From the NCBI RefSeq assembly GCF_001905005.1, contig NZ_LWKZ01000003.1, forward strand, positions 1 to 64,000: 64,000 bases of DNA. Direction: 5' to 3'. Made by a program: the position numbers and the translations under genes. The notes beneath the pieces are model-generated. The model was given only the letters and a program-made list of their open reading frames with translations. It was not told where the DNA came from and made no database searches. This document shows positions 1 to 14,701 of the stretch, in pieces. Source of the DNA: Streptomyces sp. CB02923. Lineage in GTDB: Bacteria > Actinomycetota > Actinomycetes > Streptomycetales > Streptomycetaceae. Within the stretch, counting starts at the first letter, position 1. Each line of letters opens with the position of its first letter.

Positions 1-82
1 TCAGGGACCGGAGCTTTTTTGTTCTCATGGTGCAGTCCGCCGCGTTACTTCATGTTCACTTCATGTGGTCAGTATCCGCGGT

Positions 83-769
83 ATGGGGACAGTGGGAACG
101 CTCAGGTCGGCCGGTGTCCGCGAAGGCGACGAGGTGGTGGTGCCGGCGTACGGCAACTCCGAGGTCGCCGAGGCAGTCGTGGAGCTGGGTGCGCTGCCGG
201 TCTACGCCGATGTGGACGCGGACAGCCTCTGCCTCGACCCGGCCGCGGTGGCCGACGCGGTCACGCCGCGGACGGCCGCGGTCGTCGCCGTACACCGCTT
301 TGGCCGGCCGGCGGACCTGGGCTGGATCCGCGAGACAGGGCGGCGGCACGGCCTGCTCGTGGTGGCCGCCGACGAACCCGGTGCCGAGGGGGCGGACCGG
401 GACGGCGTGCGGCGTCGGCAGCATCGCGCCGCCTACCTGGACGGGCGGCTGACCGGCGTACTGACGCCGCATGCCGTCGCGGGTCACACGTACGAGCAGT
501 ACGTCGTGCGGGTGCCGGGGAACGGCAGGCCGGACCGGGACGCCTTCGCGCGTGCCCTGCGGTCGCGCGGCGTCACGTGCAAGGTGCCCGTACAGGCGCC
601 CGTGTACCGGCTGCCGGCGCTGCGGCGGGACGTGTTCCTGCCGCAGACCGAGCGGGCCGTGGACGAGACGCTGGCGCTGCCGGTGCGTGCCGAGCTGTCG
701 CGGCGCGAGCTGCAAAGGATGGCCGCTGCCTGCAACGCACTCGGCGGACTGCTGCAGCCGGCGTTCTGA
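83..769 (+). CDS. Degenerate DegT/DnrJ/EryC1-family aminotransferase-like protein
   Basis: A 228-aa protein related to PLP-dependent sugar aminotransferases. The N-terminal part (GVREGDEVVVPAYGN, then VYADVD and an AVVAVHRFGRP stretch) looks like the start of the large domain. The C-terminal part (YEQYVVRVP, then RDAFARALRSRGV and a PVYRLPAL segment) looks like the small domain. The family is usually about 370-400 aa; here the middle that normally carries the PLP-binding lysine is missing, so catalysis is doubtful. The ATG at 83 is preferred; a GTG at 65 is also in frame. It stands alone upstream of tRNA-Thr. I infer a retained non-catalytic relic or a gene on its way to becoming a pseudogene; the frame is intact. 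Confidence 0.7.
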   Translation: MGTVGTLRSAGVREGDEVVVPAYGNSEVAEAVVELGALPVYADVDADSLCLDPAAVADAVTPRTAAVVAVHRFGRPADLGWIRETGRRHGLLVVAADEPGAEGADRDGVRRRQHRAAYLDGRLTGVLTPHAVAGHTYEQYVVRVPGNGRPDRDAFARALRSRGVTCKVPVQAPVYRLPALRRDVFLPQTERAVDETLALPVRAELSRRELQRMAAACNALGGLLQPAF

Positions 770-868
770 AAATCCCTTTTGCGGGGGAGTGCGGATGCAC
801 TCTTCGGGGTGAGCGGGACGCGATTCGGTTTACCGGCCTCGTTCGGGTAAGGTTTATCCCGTTGCCGC

Positions 869-944
869 GCCCCAATAGCTCAGTCGGCAGAGCGTCTCCA
901 TGGTAAGGAGAAGGTCTACGGTTCGATTCCGTATTGGGGCTCCA
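869..944 (+). tRNA. tRNA-Thr (anticodon GGT)
   Basis: Cloverleaf read by eye. The 7-bp acceptor GCCCCAA pairs with TTGGGGC. The D-arm is GCTC/GAGC. The anticodon stem TCTCC/GGAGA encloses loop ATGGTAA, giving anticodon GGT. The T-arm TACGG/CCGTA has loop TTCGATT. The discriminator is T and the CCA is encoded. It is followed within 10 nt by a strong terminator. Confidence 0.96.
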
Positions 945-948
945 CGGT

Positions 949-980
949 AAAAGGCCCCCGCCAGATGGCGGGGGCCTTTT
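949..980. terminator. Bidirectional intrinsic terminator
   Basis: A perfect 14-bp stem (AAAAGGCCCCCGCC with GGCGGGGGCCTTTT) and a 4-nt AGAT loop, with a T-run on each strand. It lies between tRNA-Thr (plus) and osaC (minus), so it can end both transcripts. Confidence 0.93.
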
Positions 981-1027
981 CGCATTCCCGGGAAAGATTC
1001 AGGGGGAAGGCCCGGCGGGCCCCCGGG

Positions 1028-3700
1028 TCACGCGGTGAGCGGGACCTCGGGGACACGCATGGCGAGGATGGCCATGTCGTCGGACGCCGGTTCGGCGGCG
1101 AAACGCTCCACCGCGCGCAGGATGCGGGCGGCCACGGCACCGGCGGTCAGGCCCGTACAGGTCGTCAGGACGTCCGTGAGCCCGTCGTCGCCCAGCATCC
1201 GGGTGCCCTCACGGCGCTCCGTGACGCCGTCGGTGACACACAGCAGGACATCGCCCGGATCGAGCGTGACGGTCTGCTCGTACAGCTCCAGGTCGTCCAT
1301 GACGCCCAGCAGGGGCTGCGGCTCGGCCGCGGGCTCGACCGTGCCGTCCTGGCGCAGGCGCAGCGGCAGCGGATGACCGGCGCAGACGACCTTCAGGACG
1401 GCGCTGCCGTCGCGCTGCGGCCACAGCTCGCCGTACAGCAGCGTCAGGAAGCGGCTGCGGGCGCCCTCGTCGAGGATCGCGGCGTTCAGGCGCTCCAGGA
1501 CGGCGGGGCCGCCGAAGCCCTCACGGGCGAGCAGGCGCAGCGCGTGCCGGGCCAGGCCGGTGACCGCGGCGGCCTCCGGGCCCGTACCGCAGACGTCGCC
1601 GATGGCGAAGCCGTACGCGCCGTCGCGGATGGGGAAGAGGTCGTAGAAGTCACCGCCGACCTCGTTGCCCTCGCCGGCCGCGCGGTAGATGACCTCGACC
1701 TCGACGCCGGGCACCTCGGGCAGCTCAGGGGGCAGCAGGCTGCGCTGGAGGGACTGGCTGATGGCCGTGCGCTCCGAATACAGGCGCGCGTTGTCCAGGG
1801 CGAGCGCGGCGCGCCGGGAGAGGTCCTCGGCGAGTTCCAGGATCTCCTGGCGGAAGTGCTCCTCGCTGGGTTTGCCGAGGGTGAGCATCCCGATGACGCG
1901 GTTGCGGGCGACCAGGGGCAGCACGACGGTCTCGCCGCCGACCGCCGAGGCGGTCGCGAGGGTGGCGCCGGGGCCCGTGGAGGGGCGGGCCGAGTTGCCC
2001 AGGCCGAGGCTGCGCAGGGAGGTCCGCAGGGCCGCGTCGTGGGCGGCGTCGGTGGGCGCGTTCCACAGCCGGGCGCCGGGCGTGGGCACCGGCTCCGGCG
2101 GGTCGACCTTCATCAGGAGCGACTTGAGGCCGTCGATGCGGTCCTCGTCCTCGTGCAGCACGTAGGACAGCTCCGGCTCGGACGCCTGGTCGGCGACGGT
2201 GTACACGGCGCACCAGGTGGCCAGGGTGGGGACCGTCATCTGGGCCATCAGGGCCAGCGTCTGGTCCCGGTCGAGGGTGCCGGCGAGCAGGTCGGAGGCC
2301 TCGACGAGGAAGGAGAGGGAGCCGCGGCGCAGCCGTTCCAGTTCGGTCAGGCGGGCCCGCTCGACGGCCAGCGCGATGCGGTCGGCGGCGAACTGGAGGC
2401 GCAGGGCCTCCTCGTTCGTGTAGCGGCCGGGGGCTTCGGCGGCGACGCCCAGGGAGCCGGTCAGGCGGCCCTCGACCTTCAGGGGGACCGTGACGACCGA
2501 GCGCATGCCCGTGCCGGAGAGCAGCGGGACGGCGCCGGGGACGGCCGTCAGATCCTCGTGGACGGCCGGCATACGGGCGGAGCCGTAGCGGCCGGAGCCC
2601 GCCTCGACCGGGACCCGGGCGAAGCGCTGGCGGGCCGAGGGCAGGCCGGTGGAGGCCCGTACCTCCAGTTCGGTCTCGTCGTCGGTGGCCAGCAGGAGGT
2701 ACGCGGCGTCGCCGTCGAGCATGTCGCGGGCGCGTTCGACGGTGCGCTGGAGCAGGCCGTCCAGGTCGTCGGGGGCCGGCGAGCCGATGAAGACCTCGAA
2801 CGGGTCGGCGGGGCCGCGGCCCTCGGGCGGCTGGGCGGCCGTGTCCGGGGCGGGGGTGCGCAGCGGGCTCTGCAGGATGGCGCGCTCATGGTCGCGCACC
2901 AGGAGGCAGACCGTGTACGGCTCGCCGTCGGCGTCGCGGACGCGCAGGTGGGAGGCGTAGACCGGGACGACGCGGCCGTCGGCGCCCCGTATTCCGTACG
3001 AGCCTTCCCAGCGGGAGAGCAGCAGCGCCTCGGCGATGCCGGTGCCGGTGCCGGGGGTGTGCGGCCAGGCGGCGAAGTCGGTGAGCGGCTTGCCGACGAC
3101 CTGCTCGGGGTCGTACGCGAAGAGGTCCCGCGCGTCCTCGTTCCAGAAGCTGATGCAGCCGCCGCGGTCGATCTGGACGACGGCGACGCGGGCCCGGCTG
3201 TCGGCGACGGGCAGGGCGTCCACGGGCAGGGCGGGGCCCGCCGAGCGGGTGCCGGCCGGGCGTTCGGGCAGGTCGAGCTGGAACCAGACGTGCTTTTGCG
3301 AGGCGGTGTACTCCACGCCCCAGCGGCTGGCCAGCGCGCCGCACAGCAGGAGCCCGCGGCCGCCCTCGCGATCCGGATGGGCGAATGCGCGGCCGGTGTT
3401 CTGGAGGGGGATCTCACGCTCCGGATAGCGGTCCGCGACTTCGATGCGTACGCCACCGTCCGTGCGCAGGCACAGTACGTCGGCGGCGGTGCCCGCGTGG
3501 ACGACGGCGTTGGTGACCAGTTCGCTGGTCAGGACGACGGCGTCGTCGACGATGTCGCCGTAGCCCCAGCCCTGGAGGGTGTCGCGCACAAAGGCGCGGG
3601 CGGTGGCGACCGAGCGGCCGACCGGCTCGAACGTGGCAGCGGCCCGCGCGGTGATCACTGGTCTCCTCATGCGTGTGTCGGTGATCTGCTCTCCCACCAT
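1028..3700 (-). CDS. osaC: OsaC: RsbW-like / PAS / GAF / PP2C multidomain regulator
   Basis: An 890-aa soluble protein. In order: an RsbW-type ATPase domain (about residues 25-145, TSELVTNAVVHAG and a GGRGLLLC box), a PAS domain (about 165-285), two GAF-like domains (about 300-650), and a SpoIIE/RsbU-type PP2C phosphatase (about 665-885; EVGGDFYDL, AIGDVCGTG, LCVTDGVTE). ATG 3700 has a GGAGGGG ribosome site. It is divergent from osaA, as in S. coelicolor, where OsaC is described as an anti-sigma-B factor that returns sigma-B activity to baseline after osmotic stress. Fusing kinase and phosphatase partner-switching domains suggests one protein can act on both a sigma factor and an anti-anti-sigma factor. 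Identification rests on architecture plus the osaA/osaB context. Confidence 0.92.
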   Translation of the reverse strand: MVGEQITDTRMRRPVITARAAATFEPVGRSVATARAFVRDTLQGWGYGDIVDDAVVLTSELVTNAVVHAGTAADVLCLRTDGGVRIEVADRYPEREIPLQNTGRAFAHPDREGGRGLLLCGALASRWGVEYTASQKHVWFQLDLPERPAGTRSAGPALPVDALPVADSRARVAVVQIDRGGCISFWNEDARDLFAYDPEQVVGKPLTDFAAWPHTPGTGTGIAEALLLSRWEGSYGIRGADGRVVPVYASHLRVRDADGEPYTVCLLVRDHERAILQSPLRTPAPDTAAQPPEGRGPADPFEVFIGSPAPDDLDGLLQRTVERARDMLDGDAAYLLLATDDETELEVRASTGLPSARQRFARVPVEAGSGRYGSARMPAVHEDLTAVPGAVPLLSGTGMRSVVTVPLKVEGRLTGSLGVAAEAPGRYTNEEALRLQFAADRIALAVERARLTELERLRRGSLSFLVEASDLLAGTLDRDQTLALMAQMTVPTLATWCAVYTVADQASEPELSYVLHEDEDRIDGLKSLLMKVDPPEPVPTPGARLWNAPTDAAHDAALRTSLRSLGLGNSARPSTGPGATLATASAVGGETVVLPLVARNRVIGMLTLGKPSEEHFRQEILELAEDLSRRAALALDNARLYSERTAISQSLQRSLLPPELPEVPGVEVEVIYRAAGEGNEVGGDFYDLFPIRDGAYGFAIGDVCGTGPEAAAVTGLARHALRLLAREGFGGPAVLERLNAAILDEGARSRFLTLLYGELWPQRDGSAVLKVVCAGHPLPLRLRQDGTVEPAAEPQPLLGVMDDLELYEQTVTLDPGDVLLCVTDGVTERREGTRMLGDDGLTDVLTTCTGLTAGAVAARILRAVERFAAEPASDDMAILAMRVPEVPLTA

Positions 3701-3957
3701 GGCGGCGCCCCTCCGAAAGCCTGGTGTGCTCGCCCACTGCCCGTGCTGGACGGCCAGGGCGGGTGGACAGCCGGATGCCAGGTTACTTACCTTCGCCGCG
3801 CGTGCGGATGCCGGTCACGTGTGTTTCCGCCCCGATCGTGCTCGGGACGGTATGCGATGCTGCCGAACTGTTATGGCCTGGTTGGGGCATGGTGAAACAC
3901 TGGGCAAGCTCAAAGAGAAGGCCCGGTTAGAACGGTCGACCCTGCGGGAGGGACACG
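3701..3957. promoter_or_regulatory. osaC-osaA divergent intergenic region
   Basis: A 257-bp gap separating the divergent osaC and osaA starts, so it must hold promoters for both. I did not find an unambiguous -10/-35 pair or a clean sigma-B (GNNT-N14-16-GGGTAC/T) match by eye. The region is less GC-rich than the flanking genes. Confidence 0.5.
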
Positions 3958-9471
<5,514 letters not shown>

Positions 9472-9724
9472 CACGTTCGTCAAATGAGGCTCGTAAGGTT
9501 CCCCGCATGTTGACTCAGTGTGGCCGGCCACGTGTGGGAGAGCGGTATTCGGGGAACCTTCTGGTCTCTCACTGCGTTTGTGCTACGTACACAGTGACAT
9601 CGCGGTGACAGGGTGTGGCGACAGGCGGGGTGCGGCTACGATGACCGGCACAAGGACGGGCGGCATGACAGAGCCGTCCCCTGGGGCGGCGTCCGGTTCA
9701 TTGCCGGGGCGAGGAGGACGGGCC

Positions 9725-10384
9725 ATGGTGCAGAAGGCCAAGATCCTCCTGGTCGATGACCGGCCGGAGAATCTGCTGGCGCTGGAGGCGATCCTCTCGG
9801 CGCTCGATCAGACGCTGGTGCGGGCATCGTCCGGGGAGGAAGCGCTCAAGGCACTGCTCACCGACGATTTCGCGGTGATTCTGCTCGATGTGCAGATGCC
9901 GGGGATGGACGGATTCGAGACGGCCGCGCACATCAAGCGGCGCGAGCGCACACGCGACATCCCGATCATCTTCCTGACCGCCATCAACCACGGCCCGCAC
10001 CACACCTTCCGTGGTTACGCGGCGGGAGCGGTCGACTACATCTCCAAGCCGTTCGACCCGTGGGTGCTGCGCGCCAAGGTCTCGGTCTTCGTCGAGCTGT
10101 ACATGAAGAACTGTCAACTGCGGGAGCAGGCGACACTGCTGCGGCTCCAGCTGGAGAGCGGCCGGGCCGCCGCGGACGAGGCCAAGGAGCCCGCCGGGCT
10201 GCTCGCCGAGCTGTCCGCCCGGCTCGCCGCCGTGGAGGAGCAGGCCGAGGCGCTCTCCAAGCAGCTGGACGAGTCGGCGGACGCGGCGGCCATCGCGACG
10301 GCGGCGCATCTGGAGCGCAAGCTCACCGGACTGCGGCGGGCGCTGGACGCCCTGGAGCCCGGCACGGGCACCGGCGCTTCCTAG
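9725..10384 (+). CDS. osaB: OsaB: response regulator without a DNA-binding domain
   Basis: A 219-aa protein. An N-terminal receiver domain (residues about 5-125; LLVDDRPENL, phospho-Asp55 in ILLDVQMPGMDG, conserved Lys in DYISKPFD) is followed not by an HTH but by an Ala/Glu/Leu-rich coiled coil (about 135-219). ATG 9725 has GGAGGAC upstream. It follows osaA after 253 bp, so it may have its own promoter. S. coelicolor OsaB is required for growth and differentiation at high osmolarity and for controlling antibiotic overproduction. With no DNA-binding domain it probably acts by protein contact, and OsaA is the obvious cognate kinase. Confidence 0.93.
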   Translation: MVQKAKILLVDDRPENLLALEAILSALDQTLVRASSGEEALKALLTDDFAVILLDVQMPGMDGFETAAHIKRRERTRDIPIIFLTAINHGPHHTFRGYAAGAVDYISKPFDPWVLRAKVSVFVELYMKNCQLREQATLLRLQLESGRAAADEAKEPAGLLAELSARLAAVEEQAEALSKQLDESADAAAIATAAHLERKLTGLRRALDALEPGTGTGAS

Positions 10385-10620
10385 GTACGCCCCGCGCGGC
10401 GCCGACAGGCGCTCCAGCGGCCCGCTGGGCGGCTTGCGGGCCGTCGCGGTGGCATCCGGTGCCATCCGGTGCCCGGCGCGGCCTGACGTGCCATCATGAG
10501 CCGTGTGTACGGCCGGTGTCGTGAGCCGTCGGCGTGAAGTGTCCGACGCGGTGCGCGACACGGATGGGTGAAGGCCCGAGCGCTCGTGTCACTGTGGCCG
10601 TCGCCTGTAATCTCGTCACC

Positions 10621-13431
10621 ATGGCCTCACGTACGTCCGGCAAGGGTTCCCAGAGCACGGCGGGCCCCTCGAAGCAGCGCGCCGGACAGTCCGGGGGCGC
10701 CGCCAAGAAGGCTGCCGCGAAGAAAGCACCGGCGAAGAAGGCGTCGGCTCCGGCCAAGAGGGCGCCCGCCAAGAAGACCGCCCCCGCCAAGCGCGCACCG
10801 GCGAAGAAGGCAGCCGCCAAGAAGGCGCCGCCGAGACCCGCGCCGTCGCCCACCGGCGGTGTCTACCGCCTGGTCCGGGCCTGCTGGCTCGGTGTGGCGC
10901 ACGGCGTCGGCGCGATGTTCCGCGGCGTCGGGCGCGGCGCGAAGAACCTGGACCCCGCGCACCGCAAGGACGGGCTGTCGCTGCTGCTGCTCGGACTCGC
11001 CCTGGTCATCGCGGCCGGCACCTGGTCCAACCTCAGCGGCCCGGTCGGCGACCTGGTCGAGCTGCTGATCACCGGCGCCTTCGGCCGCCTGGACCTGGTC
11101 GTGCCGATACTGCTCGGCGGCATCGCGCTGCGCCTGATCCGGCACCCGGAGAAGCCCGAGGCCAACGGGCGGATCGTGATCGGCCTGTCCGCCCTGGTCG
11201 TCGGCATCCTCGGACAGGTCGCCATGGCCTGCGGGTCGCCCGGCCGGGGCGACGGCATAGCGGCCATGCAGGACGCCGGGGGCTACGTCGGCTGGGTCGC
11301 GTCCAAACCGCTGATCTTCACCGTCGGCCAGACCCTGGCGGTGGCGCTGCTGGTGCTGCTCACCGTCTTCGGCCTGCTGGTCGTCACCGCCACGCCGGTC
11401 AACGCCATCCCGCAGCGGCTGCGGCTGCTCGGCGCCCGGCTGGGCCTCGTCGAGGTGTACGAGCCCGAGCCGGTGGCCGTGGAGCCCGAGGAGTACGCCG
11501 AGGACTGGCGCGACCGGTCCGGGCGGGGCGCGCGGCGCGCCGCCGGGCAGGAGCCCGCGGACGACCCGGACGCCATAGAGGAGGCGGCGCTGGCCAAGCG
11601 CCGCCGCGGGCGCCGTACGCCTCTGCAGCCCGCCGACCGGCCCATGGACGCGGTGGACGTCGCCGCCGCGGCCGCCGCCTCGCTGGACGGCGCCGTCCTG
11701 CACGGCGTCCAGCCGTCCCCGCTGGTCGCCGACCTCAGCAGCAGCATCTCCGGCGAGCGCCGCGACGGTGAACGCCGCGACGGCGAGCGGTCCGCCGCCG
11801 GGCGGCAGCCGGACAGCGGCTCGGTGCCGCCCGCACGGGGCGCGGGCCAGGGCAATGAGGACAAGCAGTCGGGCCCGGTGCCGGACTTCACGAAGGCTGC
11901 GCCGGAACCGTCCGGCGAACTGCCCTCGCGGGCCGAGCAGCTGCTGCTGTCCAACGACATCACCTACTCCCTGCCGTCGCTGGACCTGCTCACCCGCGGC
12001 GGTCCGGGCAAGACCCGCAGCGCCGCCAACGACGCCGTCGTGGCGTCGCTGACCACCGTTTTCCAGGAGTTCAAGGTCGACGCGGCGGTCACCGGCTTCA
12101 CCCGCGGCCCGACGGTCACCCGCTACGAGATCGAGCTGGGCCCCGCGGTCAAGGTCGAGAAGATCACCGCGCTGGCCAAGAACATCGCGTACGCCGTCGC
12201 CAGCCCGGACGTACGGATCATCAGCCCGATCCCCGGCAAGTCCGCGGTCGGCATCGAGATCCCCAACAGCGACCGGGAGATGGTCAACCTCGGCGACGTG
12301 CTGCGCTCGGCGGAGTCGGTGGAGGACAGCCACCCGCTGCTGGTCGGGCTCGGCAAGGACGTCGAGGGCGGGTACGTCTCGGCCAACCTGGCGCGGATGC
12401 CGCACATCCTCGTCGCGGGCGCCACCGGCTCCGGCAAGTCGTCCTGCATCAACTGCCTGATCACCTCCGTGATGGCGCGGGCCACCCCCGACGAGGTGCG
12501 GATGGTGCTGGTCGACCCCAAGCGCGTCGAGCTGACGGCGTACGAGGGCATCCCGCACCTGATCACCCCCATCATCACCAACCCCAAGAAGGCCGCCGAG
12601 GCCCTGCAGTGGGTCGTGCGCGAGATGGACCTGCGCTACGACGACCTGGCGGCGTACGGCTACCGGCACATCGACGACTTCAACGCGGCGGTGCGCAGCG
12701 GCAAGGCGAAGCCGCCGGAGGGCAGCGAGCGCGACCTGTCGCCGTACCCGTACCTGCTGGTCATCGTGGACGAGCTGGCGGACCTGATGATGGTCGCGCC
12801 GCGGGACGTGGAGGACTCCATCGTCCGCATCACCCAGCTCGCGCGCGCCGCCGGCATCCACCTGGTGCTGGCCACCCAGCGCCCGTCGGTCGACGTGGTG
12901 ACCGGCCTGATCAAGGCGAACGTGCCGTCCCGGCTGGCGTTCGCGACCTCCTCGCTCGCCGACAGCCGGGTCATCCTCGACCAGCCCGGCGCGGAGAAGC
13001 TCATCGGCAAGGGCGACAGCCTGTTCCTGCCGATGGGCGCGACCAAACCGGTGCGGATGCAGGGCGCGTTCGTACAGGAGGACGAGGTCCAGGAGGTCGT
13101 CCAGCACTGCAAGGACCAGATGGCGCCGGTCTTCCGGGACGACGTCACGGTCGGCACCGCCAAGAAGAAGGAGATCGACGAGGACATCGGCGACGACCTG
13201 GACCTGCTGTGCCAGGCGGCGGAGCTGGTGGTCTCCACCCAGTTCGGGTCCACGTCCATGCTCCAGCGGAAGCTGCGGGTGGGCTTCGCCAAGGCCGGCC
13301 GGCTGATGGACCTGATGGAGTCGCGCAACATCGTCGGGCCGAGCGAGGGGTCGAAGGCGCGCGACGTCATGGTCAAGCCCGACGAACTGGAGGGCGTACT
13401 GGCGGTCATTCGGGGGGAGACGCCTTCCTAG
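10621..13431 (+). CDS. ftsK: FtsK/SpoIIIE DNA translocase
   Basis: A 936-aa septal DNA pump that clears chromosomes from closing sporulation septa. A basic histone-H1-like N-terminus (about residues 15-75, repeated AKKA/APAKK) precedes four membrane helices (about 118-265). A charged linker follows, then the RecA-like motor: Walker A GATGSGKSS, Walker B LLVIVDELADL, HLVLATQRPSVDVVTGLIK. A C-terminal winged-helix gamma domain (about 860-925; QAAELVVSTQFGSTSMLQRKLRVG in the native order, split by me at 20 residues: QAAELVVSTQFGSTS then MLQRKLRVG) binds KOPS-like DNA. ATG 10621 matches the usual Streptomyces start MASRTSGKG. The lysine repeat tract resembles that of other Streptomyces FtsK proteins and is not unusual here. 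Confidence 0.96.
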   Translation: MASRTSGKGSQSTAGPSKQRAGQSGGAAKKAAAKKAPAKKASAPAKRAPAKKTAPAKRAPAKKAAAKKAPPRPAPSPTGGVYRLVRACWLGVAHGVGAMFRGVGRGAKNLDPAHRKDGLSLLLLGLALVIAAGTWSNLSGPVGDLVELLITGAFGRLDLVVPILLGGIALRLIRHPEKPEANGRIVIGLSALVVGILGQVAMACGSPGRGDGIAAMQDAGGYVGWVASKPLIFTVGQTLAVALLVLLTVFGLLVVTATPVNAIPQRLRLLGARLGLVEVYEPEPVAVEPEEYAEDWRDRSGRGARRAAGQEPADDPDAIEEAALAKRRRGRRTPLQPADRPMDAVDVAAAAAASLDGAVLHGVQPSPLVADLSSSISGERRDGERRDGERSAAGRQPDSGSVPPARGAGQGNEDKQSGPVPDFTKAAPEPSGELPSRAEQLLLSNDITYSLPSLDLLTRGGPGKTRSAANDAVVASLTTVFQEFKVDAAVTGFTRGPTVTRYEIELGPAVKVEKITALAKNIAYAVASPDVRIISPIPGKSAVGIEIPNSDREMVNLGDVLRSAESVEDSHPLLVGLGKDVEGGYVSANLARMPHILVAGATGSGKSSCINCLITSVMARATPDEVRMVLVDPKRVELTAYEGIPHLITPIITNPKKAAEALQWVVREMDLRYDDLAAYGYRHIDDFNAAVRSGKAKPPEGSERDLSPYPYLLVIVDELADLMMVAPRDVEDSIVRITQLARAAGIHLVLATQRPSVDVVTGLIKANVPSRLAFATSSLADSRVILDQPGAEKLIGKGDSLFLPMGATKPVRMQGAFVQEDEVQEVVQHCKDQMAPVFRDDVTVGTAKKKEIDEDIGDDLDLLCQAAELVVSTQFGSTSMLQRKLRVGFAKAGRLMDLMESRNIVGPSEGSKARDVMVKPDELEGVLAVIRGETPS

Positions 13432-13811
13432 GGGCGTGCCGGGGCAGCGCCGATCACTCCTGGGGCCGTCGTGGCTGCTGCCCGCCCGTAGGGCGCCCTA
13501 CGGGCGGCGCCTGTGGTGGCGAGGGCGGAAGCCCCGTAGCCGCGGAAGTCCAGTAGCCACGCTCCAGATTCACTCGTACGAGCGGTCCGAGGGAGGCGTG
13601 CGAGAGCGTAAGCAACCGTTTCTCCCGCCGATACGTCAACTTGAGGGAGGTGGTGGGAGGATGTCTCGGCATCGGCACCCGGACCGGGCGTCCGGCGGCC
13701 TCCTGCGGCCTTCTGATGGCGTACAAAGACCGCACTTCCGCTTGCCCGACCCTTTCGGTACACCCCTAGACTGAACCTCCAGCAGGTGGCTCACGCTCGA
13801 AAGGCGCCCAC
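13432..13811. other. Intergenic region ftsK - RodZ-like gene
   Basis: A 380-bp gap without a supported gene. The TTGCCC at 13742 and TAGACT at 13767 (19-bp spacing) could form a weak promoter for the downstream HTH gene, leaving a leader of about 35 nt. Overlapping short frames show no protein-like composition. Confidence 0.4.
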
Positions 13812-14621
13812 GTGTCCATCGGCAACTCCCCCGAAGACGACCGGCCCTCCATCGGCCGCGCCATCCAGCAGGCCCGTATCGACGCAGGACTGACCGTCGA
13901 AGAGGTCAGTGCCTCCACGCGGGTGCGCGTGCCCATCGTGCAGGGCATCGAGCAGGACGACTTCTCGCGCTGCGGCGGCGACGTCTACGCGCGGGGGCAT
14001 CTGCGCACCCTCGCGCGCGCCGTCGGGCTCGATCCGGAACCGCTGATCGCGCAGTTCGACGGGGACCGGGGCGGCCGCCCCGAGCCGACCCCCGCCGCGC
14101 CGCTCTTCGAGGCCGAGCGCATCCGGCCCGAGCGGGGCCGCCCGAACTGGACGGCGGCGATGGTCGCGGCCATCGTCGCGGTCGTCGGCTTCGTGGGCTT
14201 CACCCTCTTCAGCGGTGGTGACAAGGGGAGCGCGGTCGCCGAGGGTGACAACACCGTGGCGCCGGTGCAGCCGACCAAGCCCGCCGCCGGCAAGTCCGGC
14301 AGGACGGCCAAGCCCACCACCGCCCCCGGGCCCTCGGAGAGCGCCGTCGCGGGCGTACCGAAGGGCAAGGTCACCATCAAGATCATCGCGAAGGACGGGC
14401 AGAGCTGGATCTCCGCCAAGGACGGCAACGGCCGCCTGCTGGAGGACGGCCTGCTCAAGAAGGGCGAGTCGAAGACCTTCACGGACAAGAAGCGGATCGA
14501 CCTGGTCGTCGGCAATGCCGGTGTCGTGCAGCTGTTCGTCAACGGCAAGGAGGTCGAGAAGGTCGGGGACAAGGGTGCGGTCGAGCGGCTGAGCTACTCG
14601 GCAGGCCCGCAGGCGGGCTGA
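13812..14621 (+). CDS. RodZ-like HTH membrane protein (DUF4115 C-terminus)
   Basis: A 269-aa single-pass membrane protein. A cytoplasmic Cro/CI-like HTH (about residues 12-80; GRAIQQARIDAGLTVEEVS, GDVYARGHLRTLARAVGLDP in overlapping order) leads to one transmembrane helix (about 115-137, MVAAIVAVVGFVGFTLF). A Pro/Thr/Ala-rich extracellular linker follows, then a small beta domain (about 190-265; KVTIKIIAKDGQSWISAKDG). The architecture matches RodZ, which ties the MreB/elongation machinery to the envelope in rods. In Streptomyces the role is not established. The start is GTG 13812. It sits between ftsK and rimO, as in other actinomycetes. Confidence 0.8.
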   Translation: MSIGNSPEDDRPSIGRAIQQARIDAGLTVEEVSASTRVRVPIVQGIEQDDFSRCGGDVYARGHLRTLARAVGLDPEPLIAQFDGDRGGRPEPTPAAPLFEAERIRPERGRPNWTAAMVAAIVAVVGFVGFTLFSGGDKGSAVAEGDNTVAPVQPTKPAAGKSGRTAKPTTAPGPSESAVAGVPKGKVTIKIIAKDGQSWISAKDGNGRLLEDGLLKKGESKTFTDKKRIDLVVGNAGVVQLFVNGKEVEKVGDKGAVERLSYSAGPQAG

Positions 14622-14625
14622 ACAG

Positions 14626-14654
14626 GCCCGTCCCGGGGCGCCGGGCGGACGGGG
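14626..14654 (+). terminator. Possible weak terminator after the RodZ-like gene
   Basis: CCCGTCC (14627-14633) can pair with GGACGGG (14647-14653) around a GC-rich loop that can also pair internally. There is no T-run. It lies 5 nt after the stop codon and 47 nt before rimO. Confidence 0.35.
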
Positions 14655-14701
14655 CAACCCTGGCAGCGAGGGAGGTTGCCGGGACAAAGTAGGCTGACTC
14701 C

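Noticed and set aside
965..3895. 976-codon plus-strand frame opposite osaC
   Set aside because: Shadow of osaC; the composition is Gly/Ala/Val/Asp filler and the true domains read on the other strand.
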